Below are positions 1 to 8,074 of a stretch of DNA of 28,146 nt, one piece after another. The translations under genes were made by a program, and so were the position numbers. Every line of letters starts with the position of its first letter. The first letter of the stretch is position 1. The stretch comes from JAAAOZ01 sp964496595. Lineage in GTDB: Bacteria; Chloroflexota; Anaerolineae; B4-G1; SLSP01. The stretch spans positions 1-28,146 of the forward strand of contig CAZCAI010000048.1 in assembly GCA_964496595.1 (NCBI GenBank), written 5' to 3'. The notes beneath the pieces are model-generated. The model was not told where the DNA came from. It saw nothing but the letters and a program-made list of their open reading frames with translations, and did not search any database.

Positions 1-51
1 TACCTCACGGGCACGGAAGCGCCCTAAAGGGTTACTACCTATCATTTCTTT

Positions 52-1119
52 TCATTTCTTCGCGAGCCGATCAAAAGCGAGCAGTCCAGGATCAACGTCG
101 TGAATCATCAATTCCACCAGGCGCTGCGCGGCGACGAGCGCCCAACTCAACCCCCACGGGCCTAAGCCACTCACGGCGTAAACACCGGGGATATCGGGGA
201 GTTCGCCGACGATGGGCAAGCCATCCTTGCTCTGGGCCACCCACGCGGATCGCCGGCCGATCACGGGCGCGTTAGGGCAGAGTTGATGGGCAATCTCCGT
301 CAGATGCTTCAGCGGCGCTTGTCCGGCGGGATCCCAACCAACCAATCGCCAGCTCCCTTCCAAGGCCTGGATTACACAACTGCCGTGCTCCACTACCAAC
401 GGCGTGAAGAGCGTCTCGGGATTGCGCAGGTCGACGCTCGTGATCTGGAGCGGATGTACCATACTGCCCAAAAATTTGCTCAAGCGTACAGCGTGCGCGC
501 CGCCCGCCAGCACAACACCCTTTGCCCAAAGATACCGCTTCCGCGCCCAGATGGACAGCGGCTCCGAGCCGGTTTCGGGCAGGTGAATGCCCTGCACTTC
601 CGTCCGGGTTTCCACAGTGATGTTCGGATGGACTAACAACGCCTCGACCATTCGCTGCGGATCAAAGGCGATGTCATCTTTAGTCGCCAGGGCGACCAGA
701 TAACCCCACTCGATGGCATCATCGATGTCGACCTCGTACCCCTCCGCCTCCAATTGCGCGGCGGATTGTTGCATGGTGCTCACTTCCGCGCTGCTGCTGA
801 TGGGACGAAAGCTGCCGACGCGCCGCCCTTCGTGTTCCAGTTGTTGGAGAATTTCACCCAGAAGTTGCAAATTCTCCCCGGTGAGATGCCAGATCTCTCG
901 CGCTTGTTCCGCGCCGACCTCCTTTTGCAGCGTGGCGTAAGGCGTGGGCGTCCCCAGAAGCGCCAGCCCCACACCACGCGACGCAATCCCGCCGAGAGAT
1001 TCGCTCGCCTCCAGGACAGCCACCTGCAAGGCTTCCTCCGCCAGGCGCCGGGCGATCCATGCGCCGGTGAGGCCCGCCCCGATGACGACGACATCGTAGA
1101 CTTCTTTGGTTGATGACAT
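52..1119 (-). CDS. FAD-dependent oxidoreductase (DAO family)
   Basis: This 355-residue protein is a flavoprotein of the D-amino-acid oxidase/glycine oxidase superfamily. An N-terminal Rossmann dinucleotide-binding motif, GAGLTG, lies at residues 14-19, followed by the acidic residue (E37) that usually binds the FAD ribose. The C-terminus carries the second FAD contact region typical of DAO proteins (VSGLGPWGLSWA), and the middle is the divergent substrate domain. I chose the ATG at 1119 because AGGAG sits 5 nt upstream; GTG and CTG codons just before it lack such spacing. It is the last gene of a probable moeA - anchored protein - oxidoreductase operon, 19 bp behind its neighbour. The substrate cannot be deduced: an amine or amino acid is typical of the family. 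No signal peptide is visible, so it is likely cytoplasmic. The family call is firm, the specific reaction is not. Confidence 0.88.
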   Translation of the reverse strand: MSSTKEVYDVVVIGAGLTGAWIARRLAEEALQVAVLEASESLGGIASRGVGLALLGTPTPYATLQKEVGAEQAREIWHLTGENLQLLGEILQQLEHEGRRVGSFRPISSSAEVSTMQQSAAQLEAEGYEVDIDDAIEWGYLVALATKDDIAFDPQRMVEALLVHPNITVETRTEVQGIHLPETGSEPLSIWARKRYLWAKGVVLAGGAHAVRLSKFLGSMVHPLQITSVDLRNPETLFTPLVVEHGSCVIQALEGSWRLVGWDPAGQAPLKHLTEIAHQLCPNAPVIGRRSAWVAQSKDGLPIVGELPDIPGVYAVSGLGPWGLSWALVAAQRLVELMIHDVDPGLLAFDRLAKK

Positions 1120-1138
1120 CAGCACTCCTTAGTTTATC

Positions 1139-2083
1139 TTAAGGCCGCTCAACGGTCAGCTTGGCCTGATCGAAGAACGCGGCGTTATTGACGTGTGGCA
1201 AGACCGGTTCCGCAAAAAAGCAGACGGTCACTTTCCCATACCGGGGTTGAGATGCGGGCGGGCCATCCTCTTCATCTTCCATATCCTCTTCCGACTCCTC
1301 GCCATGGGGCAGCGGCGTTGGCGTGGCGGTCGCCTCCTCCTCTGCAGTTGTTTCCAGCACGATGAGCGACGGCGAGACCAAAGTAACGGTGCCACTATCC
1401 TGATTAATGCGCATTTCCTGGCCCCACTCCGCGTGGAAGCAATCCTCCGCCCCGGTGAGATCAATCCCGGCTTTGACAATCAAGCTGTCAATCGAAGAAA
1501 ATGCCTGGGCCTTAATCTCAAATGTGACCTCGCTGCCCACCGGCGCCGTGACGGTCTGATGTACCCAGGTGCGGAACTTGAGCCAGCGCTGCGTTTCGAC
1601 CTTGAGGGTAGCCCCGTTGATTTGGCGAACCGGATCATCGGCGGCGGTGAAGAGCGGCTCCGCATAGGAGTTCTCAGGATTGAAGTCATCGCCGGGTTTG
1701 TAGTTGATATAAGCATCCCATTCCCATCCGGGGATGCGATTGGGCATCACGAAATCGAACTCCGCGCCTTCGAGCGTCACCGGCTTGAGGGGAGCGGGCG
1801 TCGGCGTGGGGGTTGGCGTTTCGGTAGAGCGCGGCGTCGAAGTGGGCGTCGGCGTGCGGGTGGGCTGCGCCGGCAGGGTAGGACGTGGTGTCGGTGTGAT
1901 CGTCGGCGTCCATGTCGGCGCTACGTCCGGCGTGTCGGTGGGAGCGGGCGTCGGCGTGGGCGGCGGCGCGACCGGGCGTTGCAGCTCGTTAACGACAAGA
2001 CCCACAAGGCCACAGATCACCACAAAATCCAAGATAGCCAGGACGAGCAAGACCAGTTTTTGCCTGCGGGTTAAATTTCCCAT
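1139..2083 (-). CDS. Membrane-anchored Thr/Pro-rich protein of unknown function
   Basis: I do not recognise a family for this 314-residue protein. Residues 1-9 are basic, residues about 10-32 form one hydrophobic segment (an uncleaved signal anchor), and residues about 36-97 are a low-complexity linker of TPTP/PTPT units that would span the cell envelope. A globular domain of about 200 residues follows, predicted to be outside the cell. It has two cysteines in similar settings (CFHAEW, CFFAEP) that could form a disulfide, and a strongly acidic loop (EESEEDMEDEED) preceded by another short TPTP stretch. Such Thr/Pro linkers are common in Chloroflexota surface proteins. It lies 15 bp after the MoeA fusion gene and 19 bp before the oxidoreductase, so the three are probably co-transcribed. 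The ribosome-binding site is weak (AAAGG close to the ATG). Confidence 0.75.
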   Translation of the reverse strand: MGNLTRRQKLVLLVLAILDFVVICGLVGLVVNELQRPVAPPPTPTPAPTDTPDVAPTWTPTITPTPRPTLPAQPTRTPTPTSTPRSTETPTPTPTPAPLKPVTLEGAEFDFVMPNRIPGWEWDAYINYKPGDDFNPENSYAEPLFTAADDPVRQINGATLKVETQRWLKFRTWVHQTVTAPVGSEVTFEIKAQAFSSIDSLIVKAGIDLTGAEDCFHAEWGQEMRINQDSGTVTLVSPSLIVLETTAEEEATATPTPLPHGEESEEDMEDEEDGPPASQPRYGKVTVCFFAEPVLPHVNNAAFFDQAKLTVERP

Positions 2084-2098
2084 ACCTTTACCTGCGAT

Positions 2099-4042
2099 TT
2101 ATTCTGGTAAGCGTGCGACGATGCGCCCCATCTCGGCGGGATCGTAGCCAGGCAGCGCAGCGACGGCCGCCTGGAACGCCTCATCGGCCAGCAGATCGCG
2201 CAGCGGCGCCAGCAGGGGATCGTCCCAGAAGCGCGCGGGAATGATCACGTCGTAGCGCTCCCATGCGATGGGCACGAAATCCAGGCCGAGCGCGACGGCT
2301 GCCGCGCGCACCCCCATCCCGGCATCGGCTAAGCCGGTGTCCACATCGACGGCTACGGCTAAATGTGTCACCTCTTCGCGGTCGTAGCCCTGGATCTGCG
2401 CGCCGGTGAGGCCCTCCTGCGCCAGGAGATGATCCAACAGCACGCGCGTGCCCGCGCCGCGCTGACGGTTCACATACGTGACATCCTCACGGGCCAGATC
2501 GGCGATGCTCTGGATGCTCTTAGGATTCCCCTCGGCGACGATGAGTCCCTGTTCGCGGCGCGTGAGCGTGACGACGACCACGGGCGTCTCCGGCAGATAG
2601 CGCCGAATGTAGGGCAGATTGTACTCGCCGCTCTCGGCATCCAACAGATGCGCGCCCGCAAGATGCGCTTCGCCGCGTCGCAGCGCGATCAAGCCGCCGA
2701 TGCTGCCGGCGTTGGCGCTGGCTAAGCGGCGCGGCGGGCGCTTCTCCGCCAAAAATTGGGCCATCAGATCTAACGAAAGATCGTGGCTGCCGATAGCCAG
2801 CAACGTGCGATCAACAGCCTCCGGCGGCTGATACAATTCGACAGTGACCTCCTGCCCGGCGTTCACGCCCTCCGAGAAGCGCGGAATCGCGACGAGGCCG
2901 TCAGCCCGCACCAGTGAGGTGAGCACGCCCGCCCCGCGCGACAGGGGCGCGGCCAGGGTGCGCCCGTCCACGCGCCCAACGACGACGCGCACGAACTCCT
3001 CATCTCCGGCGGGGGAGAGCAGCTTGCGCGTCATCAGCGCCTGGCACGTCGGGCGTTCTGGGGGGAGCAGCCCCTGCCATTGGTAGATAAGCGGTCGCAC
3101 GCACAGCTCGCCCGTCATCGCGGCGGAGACCGGATACCCCGGCACGCCGATGATGGGAACGTGGGCGTCCTCCAAATGAATCATCCCGATGACGACGGGA
3201 TGGCCGGGCCGGACGTTGATGCCATGCACCAGCAGCTCACCAAGTTGATCGACGATCCGGGCGGTGTAATCGTCGCGTCCCGCTGACGATCCGGCGTTGA
3301 GCAGAATGAGATCCGCGCGCTGCGCGGCCTCGGCGACGGCGCGCGCGATGGCGTCGGGGTCGTCCGGCACGATCTCCGTCCGCTCCGCCGTCCCGCCCCA
3401 GGTGCGCACCTGCGCGCTCAGCACCAGGCTGTTATATTCGATGATCTCGCCCGCCCGCGGCGCACGTCCTGCGGGGATCAGTTCATCGCCGGTGGGGATG
3501 ACGACCACGTGCGGGCGCCTGCGCACTTGGACAGTGGTGTGGCCCGCGCCCGCAATCGCGCCCAGATCCACCGGGCGCAGGCGATGATTGGCCGGGCGGA
3601 GCAACTCGGTGGCGACAATGTCCTCGCCCACGGCGCGGACGTGCTGCCACCGGGCGACGGGCGCGCGCAGCATAATATCATCGTCTTCCAGTTGAACGTG
3701 CTCCACCATCACCACCGCGTCCGCCCAAGCGGGGAGCGCGTCGCCGGTATCGACCGGCACGGCATCCTCGCCGAGGCGCAGGCGCACAGGTTGGGCGTTG
3801 CTGGCGCCGGCAGTGTCGGCCGCGCGGACGGCGTAGCCATCCATCGCGCAGGCGTGATAGTGCGGTGAGGAGAGCTGCGCCCAGATCGGCTCGGCGGTGA
3901 CGCGATCCAAGGCCGCGTCGATGGGGATCTCCTCCCCGGGGAGCGGCATCCAGCGATCGGCCGCGATGAGCGCTTCTCGCAGACGGGTTTGCGCTTCTTC
4001 TAAAGAGACTTCTTTTAGGTAGACGTTACGTGTGTGTTGCAT
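2099..4042 (-). CDS. MoeA molybdopterin molybdenumtransferase fused to a PBP-like domain
   Basis: Residues 1-410 are MoeA, which inserts molybdate into adenylylated molybdopterin, the last step of molybdenum cofactor synthesis. Visible family marks are MDGYAV near residue 67, TGDEL near 185, GSSAGRDD at about 251-258 and PGYPVS near 301. From about residue 414 to the end (647) there is a second domain with the look of a periplasmic-binding-protein-like/LysR-substrate-like fold (GSHDLSLDLMAQ, NRQRGAGTRVLLD, then a C-terminal ALPGYD). This fusion is a known architecture, and the extra domain is presumed to bind an oxyanion or small ligand; that role is inferred. The ATG at 4042 is preceded by GAGG at suitable spacing, and a GTG at 4048 is an alternative. 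It is the first gene of a three-gene minus-strand operon. No molybdoenzyme gene lies in the window. Confidence 0.92.
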   Translation of the reverse strand: MQHTRNVYLKEVSLEEAQTRLREALIAADRWMPLPGEEIPIDAALDRVTAEPIWAQLSSPHYHACAMDGYAVRAADTAGASNAQPVRLRLGEDAVPVDTGDALPAWADAVVMVEHVQLEDDDIMLRAPVARWQHVRAVGEDIVATELLRPANHRLRPVDLGAIAGAGHTTVQVRRRPHVVVIPTGDELIPAGRAPRAGEIIEYNSLVLSAQVRTWGGTAERTEIVPDDPDAIARAVAEAAQRADLILLNAGSSAGRDDYTARIVDQLGELLVHGINVRPGHPVVIGMIHLEDAHVPIIGVPGYPVSAAMTGELCVRPLIYQWQGLLPPERPTCQALMTRKLLSPAGDEEFVRVVVGRVDGRTLAAPLSRGAGVLTSLVRADGLVAIPRFSEGVNAGQEVTVELYQPPEAVDRTLLAIGSHDLSLDLMAQFLAEKRPPRRLASANAGSIGGLIALRRGEAHLAGAHLLDAESGEYNLPYIRRYLPETPVVVVTLTRREQGLIVAEGNPKSIQSIADLAREDVTYVNRQRGAGTRVLLDHLLAQEGLTGAQIQGYDREEVTHLAVAVDVDTGLADAGMGVRAAAVALGLDFVPIAWERYDVIIPARFWDDPLLAPLRDLLADEAFQAAVAALPGYDPAEMGRIVARLPE

Positions 4043-4127
4043 ATTCACCTCGATGAGCGCGGTTCACCCTCTCAAACGCAGCGTTGGGAACGACCATCAG
4101 GAACGTCAACGGGGGCGGAGAACGAAT

Positions 4128-4278
4128 GTAATGGTTTAGTTTGATGAGCCTGGCGAATAAATTCGCGGCCACATCTGCGAAACCGGCCTTCGCCGGTTAG
4201 AACTCAGTCGCCGAAGGGCGACTTCGTAATAGTGGCCGTGGTTTTAACCGCCGGGCACTCACAGAACTAAACTGATAC
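4128..4278. mobile_element. MITE-like element, family A, copy 1 (151 bp)
   Basis: The ends are imperfect 21-bp inverted repeats: the left end reads GTAATGGTTTAG... and the right end, read inward, GTATCAGTTTAG.... The element is flanked by a perfect 8-bp direct repeat, GAACGAAT (4120-4127 and 4279-4286), which looks like a target-site duplication. Inside, CGGCCAC (4166-4172) pairs with GTGGCCG (4232-4238) and encloses two further hairpins (AACCGGC/GCCGGTT and AGTCGCC/GGCGACT). GCGAAT/ATTCGC forms another just outside. There is no coding capacity. The 8-bp duplication and GTAA end fit the IS66 family from general knowledge; this is an inference. Confidence 0.75.
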
Positions 4279-4525
4279 GAACGAATTTCTTTTCATGAGA
4301 AGTGAATGTCATTCCTTCTCAGCTTTTCGTTAATGATACTCCAAGTTCGTTTGATGACAAGCGTACGCCGGTCATCGCAGACGAAGCGGCATAAAAGCAG
4401 CCCATCTCAGGAACTCTTGCGAAAATGGGCCTTTTGGATTTCGCCGGACAACTCCCCGGATAGCCCTAAAAATTTTGAAGTCGCTTGCGCAACCTCCGCA
4501 AGATTAGCCAATTTTAAGCAAGCTT

Positions 4526-4769
4526 CTATCTACCGGACACTTTTAGAAAATAGCTCGCAGATTTTCACGGATCACACGGATTTTTGATCTTTCAGCGGAG
4601 AAGTTCCCCATCTTGATGAGCTTCTTACCGCTCACGTCCATTTGGACGAATTTAAGGTTGAATTTTATCCTTTACATTCCCGGAATGGCTCTTCCTGCAA
4701 CATAAAACCTAAAAAAATATCTGTGTTAATCCGTGTTTATCCGTGAGCTAAGAAGTGTCCGGTGGGTAG
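4526..4769. mobile_element. MITE-like element, family B, complete copy (244 bp)
   Basis: The left end CTATCTACCGGACACTT and the inverted right end CTACCCACCGGACACTT match over about 21 bp with few differences. A perfect 9-bp direct repeat, AGCAAGCTT, flanks the element at 4517-4525 and 4770-4778, as expected of a target-site duplication. Subterminal sequences with CACGGAT...ACACGGAT motifs are also inverted relative to each other, and CGTCCA/TGGACG makes a small central hairpin at 4635-4648. No transposase frame is present, so it is non-autonomous. A 96%-similar partial copy lies at 27886-28070. Its right end is only 14 bp upstream of the idi -35 box. Confidence 0.78.
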
Positions 4770-4783
4770 AGCAAGCTTTAAGA

Positions 4784-4812
4784 TTGACGGCCTCTCGCAC
4801 TTGGGGTATAGT
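4784..4812 (+). promoter_or_regulatory. Sigma-70-type promoter for idi-GGPPS
   Basis: TTGACG at 4784-4789 and TATAGT at 4807-4812 are separated by 17 bp, and the idi start codon is 23 bp downstream of the -10 box. The leader would therefore be short. It lies immediately downstream of the family B MITE. Confidence 0.75.
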
Positions 4813-4835
4813 GACAGCATGAGGGAGAAAGTTAG

Positions 4836-5903
4836 ATGAATTCTAACAAAACCGGTGAAACTGGCAAACGAAAAGATGATCACGTCCGCATCAGCCTGGA
4901 GGAGGATGTCTCCTTTGATCGGCTGACGACGGGATTGGAGCATTATCGCTTCACCCACCAGGCGCTGCCGGAGATGGATCTGGCGGCGGTGGATACGGCG
5001 ACGACCTTTTTAGGCCACGAACTGCGCTTCCCGCTGCTCATCGCTTCGATGACAGGCGGGACGCCGGAGACGGCGCGCATCAATCGCGTGCTGGCAATGG
5101 CGGCGGAGATGTTTGGGCTGGGGATGGGCGTCGGCTCGGTGCGCGCCGCGATAGAGGACCCCGATGTAGCGTGGACGTTCCAGATGCGCCGGTACGCGCC
5201 CTCGATTCCGCTGTGGGTAAATCTGGGCGCCATTCAACTGAACTATGGCTACGGCCCAGAGCATTGCCGGCGAGCCATCGATCTGATCGAGGCCGACGGC
5301 CTCTATCTGCATTTAAACCCGCTCCAAGAGGCGCTCCAGCCGGGAGGAGACACGCGCTTCTCCGGGCTGCTGCGCAAAATCGAGGCGGTGTGCGCCGCTT
5401 TGGATGCGCCCGTCATCGTGAAAGAGGTCGGCTGGGGACTTTCGCAGCGGGCCGCGCGCCAATTGATCGCGGCGGGCGTCGCGGCGCTGGACGTCGCGGG
5501 CGCGGGCGGCACCTCGTGGAGCCAGGTGGAGATGCATCGCAGCCGATCCCCCATTGATTACCAGGTCGCTGCCGCCTTTCGTGATTGGGGCATCCCCACG
5601 GCGCTGGCCGTGCAGCGCGTGCGCGCAATCGCGCGCGAGATCGCGCCGGAGTTGCCGGTGATTGCCAGCGGCGGCCTGCGCACCGGCCTGGAGATCGCCA
5701 AGACGCTGGCGTTGGGCGCGAATGTCGCGACTATCGCCGGGCCGTTTCTCCAGGCGGCGGTGGCATCCTCGCAAACGCTCCACGAGGCGCTGGAAGTCCT
5801 GGAGCATCAACTCCGCGTGACGATGTTCGTCGTCGGCGCGCGCGATATTGAAACCCTACGCAACACCCCTGTGTCCGAATCCAAAGTTGGAGGCCCATTA
5901 TGA
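4836..5903 (+). CDS. fni: Type 2 isopentenyl-diphosphate delta-isomerase
   Basis: This FMN- and NAD(P)H-dependent enzyme interconverts isopentenyl and dimethylallyl diphosphate. The 355-residue length is normal for the type 2 family. Recognisable motifs are KRKDDH (11-16), SMTGG (71-75, flavin site), HLNPLQE (159-165, with the catalytic glutamine and metal-binding glutamate), KEVGWG (196-201), GAGGTSW (222-228) and ASGGLRTG (phosphate-binding loop). The start at 4836 has GGGAG about 10 nt upstream and a strong promoter just before it. The stop codon overlaps the start of the polyprenyl synthase gene (ATGA), indicating translational coupling. Together the two supply prenyl diphosphates. The gene is sometimes called idi2. 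Confidence 0.96.
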   Translation: MNSNKTGETGKRKDDHVRISLEEDVSFDRLTTGLEHYRFTHQALPEMDLAAVDTATTFLGHELRFPLLIASMTGGTPETARINRVLAMAAEMFGLGMGVGSVRAAIEDPDVAWTFQMRRYAPSIPLWVNLGAIQLNYGYGPEHCRRAIDLIEADGLYLHLNPLQEALQPGGDTRFSGLLRKIEAVCAALDAPVIVKEVGWGLSQRAARQLIAAGVAALDVAGAGGTSWSQVEMHRSRSPIDYQVAAAFRDWGIPTALAVQRVRAIAREIAPELPVIASGGLRTGLEIAKTLALGANVATIAGPFLQAAVASSQTLHEALEVLEHQLRVTMFVVGARDIETLRNTPVSESKVGGPL

Positions 5904-6910
5904 ATTTAAGTCGCTATTTGGCGCCGTTAGATGAAGAGATGCGCGCCGTCGTCGCGCCGCTGGCGGAGAGTTCGCCGGCGCTTTTGTATGGCATGCTGCG
6001 CTATCACCTCGGCTGGGCCGATAAGGCGTTTTGCCCGGTGCAGGTCTACGCCGGCAAGCGATTGCGGCCCTGTTTTCTGCTGCTCACGTGCGAAGCGCAG
6101 GACGGCTCGTGGCGCGAGGCGCTCCCGGCGGCGGCGGCCATCGAGTTGCTGCACAACTTCACGCTGATCCACGACGATATCGAGGATCACGATGAGCGGC
6201 GGCGTGGGCGTCCCACCCTGTGGACGCTGTGGGGCGTGCCGCAGGCGATCAACGCGGGGGATGCGCTCTTCGCGTTAGCCTATCAGGCGATGTTGCGGCT
6301 GGACGATGGCCCGCTGCCCGCCGACCGGATCGTGCTGGCGCTCCGCCGCTATTCCGAGACGATCCTCTATCTCACCGAGGGCCAGTGCTTCGATTTGGCC
6401 TTCGAGGCGCAAGATGAAGTGGCCGAGGCGCCCTATCTCCAGATGATCGAGCGGAAGACCGCCGCGCTGCTGGGCTTGGCCTGCGAATTGGGTGGATTGC
6501 TCGCCGGGGCCGCCGAGGCGCGCCAGGCCGCGCTGCGCGAGTTCGGCGTGGCGCTGGGGATGGCCTTCCAAATGCAGGATGACGTGCTGGGCCTGTGGGG
6601 CGATCCGGCCCGCACGGGCAAGCCCATCGGCTCCGATCTACGCCGACACAAGAAGACGCTGCCCATTCTCCACGGGATGGCGCGCAGCCCGGCGCTCCGG
6701 GAGTTGCTGAAGCATCCCGAACTGGACGAGGCGCGGGTCGCGCGCGCGCTCGATCTGCTGGCGGAGACAGGGAGTCGCGCCTACACGGAGGAGCGCGCCG
6801 CCGCGTATCATCGCGCGGCGATGACGGCGTTGGCGCGCTCACAGGGCCAGGGCTCGGCCCACGCGACGTTAGTCGCTCTCGCGGAGGGGTTGCTGCGCCG
6901 CGAGAAGTGA
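5900..6910 (+). CDS. Polyprenyl diphosphate synthase (GGPP/FPP synthase type)
   Basis: This trans-isoprenyl diphosphate synthase condenses isopentenyl diphosphate with allylic diphosphates. Its 336 residues include GKRLRP (52-57, substrate diphosphate binding), the first aspartate-rich motif DDIEDHDERRRG (92-103) and the second, DDVLGLWGD (227-235), followed by KPIGSDLRRHKKTLP. Both metal-binding motifs are intact, so it should be active. Product chain length cannot be set from the sequence alone; geranylgeranyl diphosphate is the most likely by overall resemblance. It overlaps idi by 4 bp and ends 18 bp before a strong bidirectional terminator, so the two genes form a complete transcription unit. 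It probably feeds quinone, carotenoid or lipid-carrier synthesis. Confidence 0.94.
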   Translation: MNLSRYLAPLDEEMRAVVAPLAESSPALLYGMLRYHLGWADKAFCPVQVYAGKRLRPCFLLLTCEAQDGSWREALPAAAAIELLHNFTLIHDDIEDHDERRRGRPTLWTLWGVPQAINAGDALFALAYQAMLRLDDGPLPADRIVLALRRYSETILYLTEGQCFDLAFEAQDEVAEAPYLQMIERKTAALLGLACELGGLLAGAAEARQAALREFGVALGMAFQMQDDVLGLWGDPARTGKPIGSDLRRHKKTLPILHGMARSPALRELLKHPELDEARVARALDLLAETGSRAYTEERAAAYHRAAMTALARSQGQGSAHATLVALAEGLLRREK

Positions 6911-6928
6911 TGTTGGTGGAGCGAGTAA

Positions 6929-6965
6929 AAAGAGGCCGACACGCAGTGTGCGTGTCGGCCTCTTT
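6929..6965. terminator. Bidirectional intrinsic terminator between convergent genes
   Basis: A perfect 17-bp stem (6929-6945 with 6949-6965) closes a 3-nt loop. The plus strand follows with CTCTTT and the minus strand with CTCTTTTT, so it can stop both the idi-GGPPS transcript and the convergent phosphofructokinase transcript. Confidence 0.9.
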
Positions 6966-6990
6966 AGATGCTGCTTATGGATGTAAGTCG

Positions 6991-7962
6991 TCAGTCCAAT
7001 AGATCCGCCAGTTCTAACAGCTTGGGATCTAAGGGCTTCAGCTTCTCTACGGCCTTCTCCAACGGATAAAGCTCAATCGAGTTACCGCGCAGGGCCGTCA
7101 TCTTGCCGCTTTCGCCGGCAAGCAGGGCTTTCGCCGCCGCCACGCCCATCCGCGTGCCCAGGGTGCGATCAAAAACCGAGGGGCGACCACCGCGCTGCAC
7201 GTGACCCAAGACCGTCACGCGCACGTCAAAGCCCAGATCCTCTTTCTGGCTGGAAAGATGATCCGCCACGGCCTGCGTCCCCGGTTTCCAGCCCTCGGCG
7301 ATGACGACGATGCAGTGACCCTTGCCGCGCACATAGGCCTCCACCACGACGTCCGCGATTTTCTCCAGCGTGGGGCCTTCCCGCTCCGGTAGGAGGATCA
7401 ACTCCGCGCCGCCGGCGAGGCCGCTGACCAGCCCCAAATAGCCGCAATTGCGACCCATCACCTCGATGAGGAACGCCCGCTGATGAGAGGAGGCCGTGTC
7501 CTTGATGCGATCAATCGCATCAACGATGGTGTCGAGCGTGGTATCCACGCCCACCGCCATATTGGTGCCGTTGATGTCGTTATCGATGGAGGCGGGGATG
7601 CCGATGACGGGGAAATCCATCTCGTGCAGGGCCAACGCGCCCGCGAGCGATCCGTTCCCGCCGATGACGATCAACCCCTCGATGCCCCGCTGGTTCATAT
7701 TGCGCAAGGCGGCCCGCCGAACTTTCAGCTCCTTGAACTCCGGGCAACGCGCGGTTCCCAAGACGGTGCCGCCTTTTCCCAGGATACCGCCCACATCGCG
7801 ACTGGTCAATTGGTTGATGTCCCCACCGACTAAGCCTTTGTAACCCCACTGGATACCAAAAACCTCGACATCGTTCTGAAGCGCGGTGCGCGTCGCCGCG
7901 CGGATACAGGCGTTCAGCCCTGGCCCATCGCCGCCGCTGGTCAAAATTGCTATCCGATCCAT
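6991..7962 (-). CDS. pfkA: 6-phosphofructokinase, ATP-type
   Basis: It phosphorylates fructose 6-phosphate to fructose 1,6-bisphosphate. The 323 residues number closely with the E. coli enzyme: GGDGPGLN (10-17), GGNGS (101-105), PASIDND (123-129, with catalytic D127), SSHQR and EVMGRNCGYL. Gly104 is kept and position 124 is Ala, not the Asp/Lys pair of pyrophosphate-dependent enzymes, so ATP is the likely donor. Two oddities are N103 where most ATP enzymes have the magnesium-binding Asp (Glu occurs in others), and Ala124-Ser125 instead of Gly-Thr. GGAGG lies 7 nt before the ATG. It is downstream of a second, PPi-type paralogue, but a strong hairpin separates them, so they may be transcribed separately. 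Confidence 0.94.
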   Translation of the reverse strand: MDRIAILTSGGDGPGLNACIRAATRTALQNDVEVFGIQWGYKGLVGGDINQLTSRDVGGILGKGGTVLGTARCPEFKELKVRRAALRNMNQRGIEGLIVIGGNGSLAGALALHEMDFPVIGIPASIDNDINGTNMAVGVDTTLDTIVDAIDRIKDTASSHQRAFLIEVMGRNCGYLGLVSGLAGGAELILLPEREGPTLEKIADVVVEAYVRGKGHCIVVIAEGWKPGTQAVADHLSSQKEDLGFDVRVTVLGHVQRGGRPSVFDRTLGTRMGVAAAKALLAGESGKMTALRGNSIELYPLEKAVEKLKPLDPKLLELADLLD

Positions 7963-8031
7963 CCGCTACCTCCTTTGCTCTTCTTAGTTCGCCTGGTGAA
8001 TGTGAATGAATAAAGTGTAATTTCATCAGAA

Positions 8032-8066
8032 AACGGGTGGCAGATTATGATAATCTGCCACCCGTT
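8032..8066 (-). terminator. Intrinsic terminator after the PPi-type phosphofructokinase
   Basis: A perfect 16-bp stem (8032-8047 with 8051-8066, loop TGA) begins 8 nt past the stop codon at 8075. On the minus strand it is followed by GTTTTCTG. It probably ends the upstream gene's transcript or attenuates read-through into pfkA. Confidence 0.75.
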
Positions 8067-8074
8067 CTTAAGGC

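Larger units (their letters stand above)
4043..4835. other. Gene-free interval carrying two MITE-like elements
   Basis: No credible gene lies between the divergent moeA fusion and idi. The interval holds two unrelated inverted-repeat elements (4128-4278 and 4526-4769, described separately) and then the idi promoter. Between them, at 4400-4405 and 4435-4440, GCCCAT/ATGGGC form a loose hairpin followed by CTTTT, but no gene ends nearby. The rest is AT-richer than the neighbouring genes and shows no coding pattern. Short open frames here have no ribosome-binding site and run through the repeat element. Confidence 0.7.

Noticed and set aside
1..51. Terminator after the FAD oxidoreductase gene
   Set aside because: Only a 4-bp GGGC/GCCC stem without a T-run is visible, and the window edge limits what can be said.
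1193..2074. Long open frame antisense to the Thr/Pro-rich protein gene
   Set aside because: It is Arg/Gly-rich, as expected for the complement of a Thr/Pro-coding repeat, and has no start signals.
4043..4278. Molybdenum-cofactor riboswitch upstream of the moeA fusion
   Set aside because: The folded sequence here has transposon-type ends and a target duplication, and I could not match it to the Moco motif.
4400..4445. Terminator-like GCCCAT/ATGGGC hairpin followed by CTTTT
   Set aside because: The stem is short with a 29-nt loop and no gene ends nearby on either strand.
4306..4587. Open frame of 93 codons on the plus strand
   Set aside because: No ribosome-binding site, no protein-like composition, and its 3' end lies inside the family B MITE.
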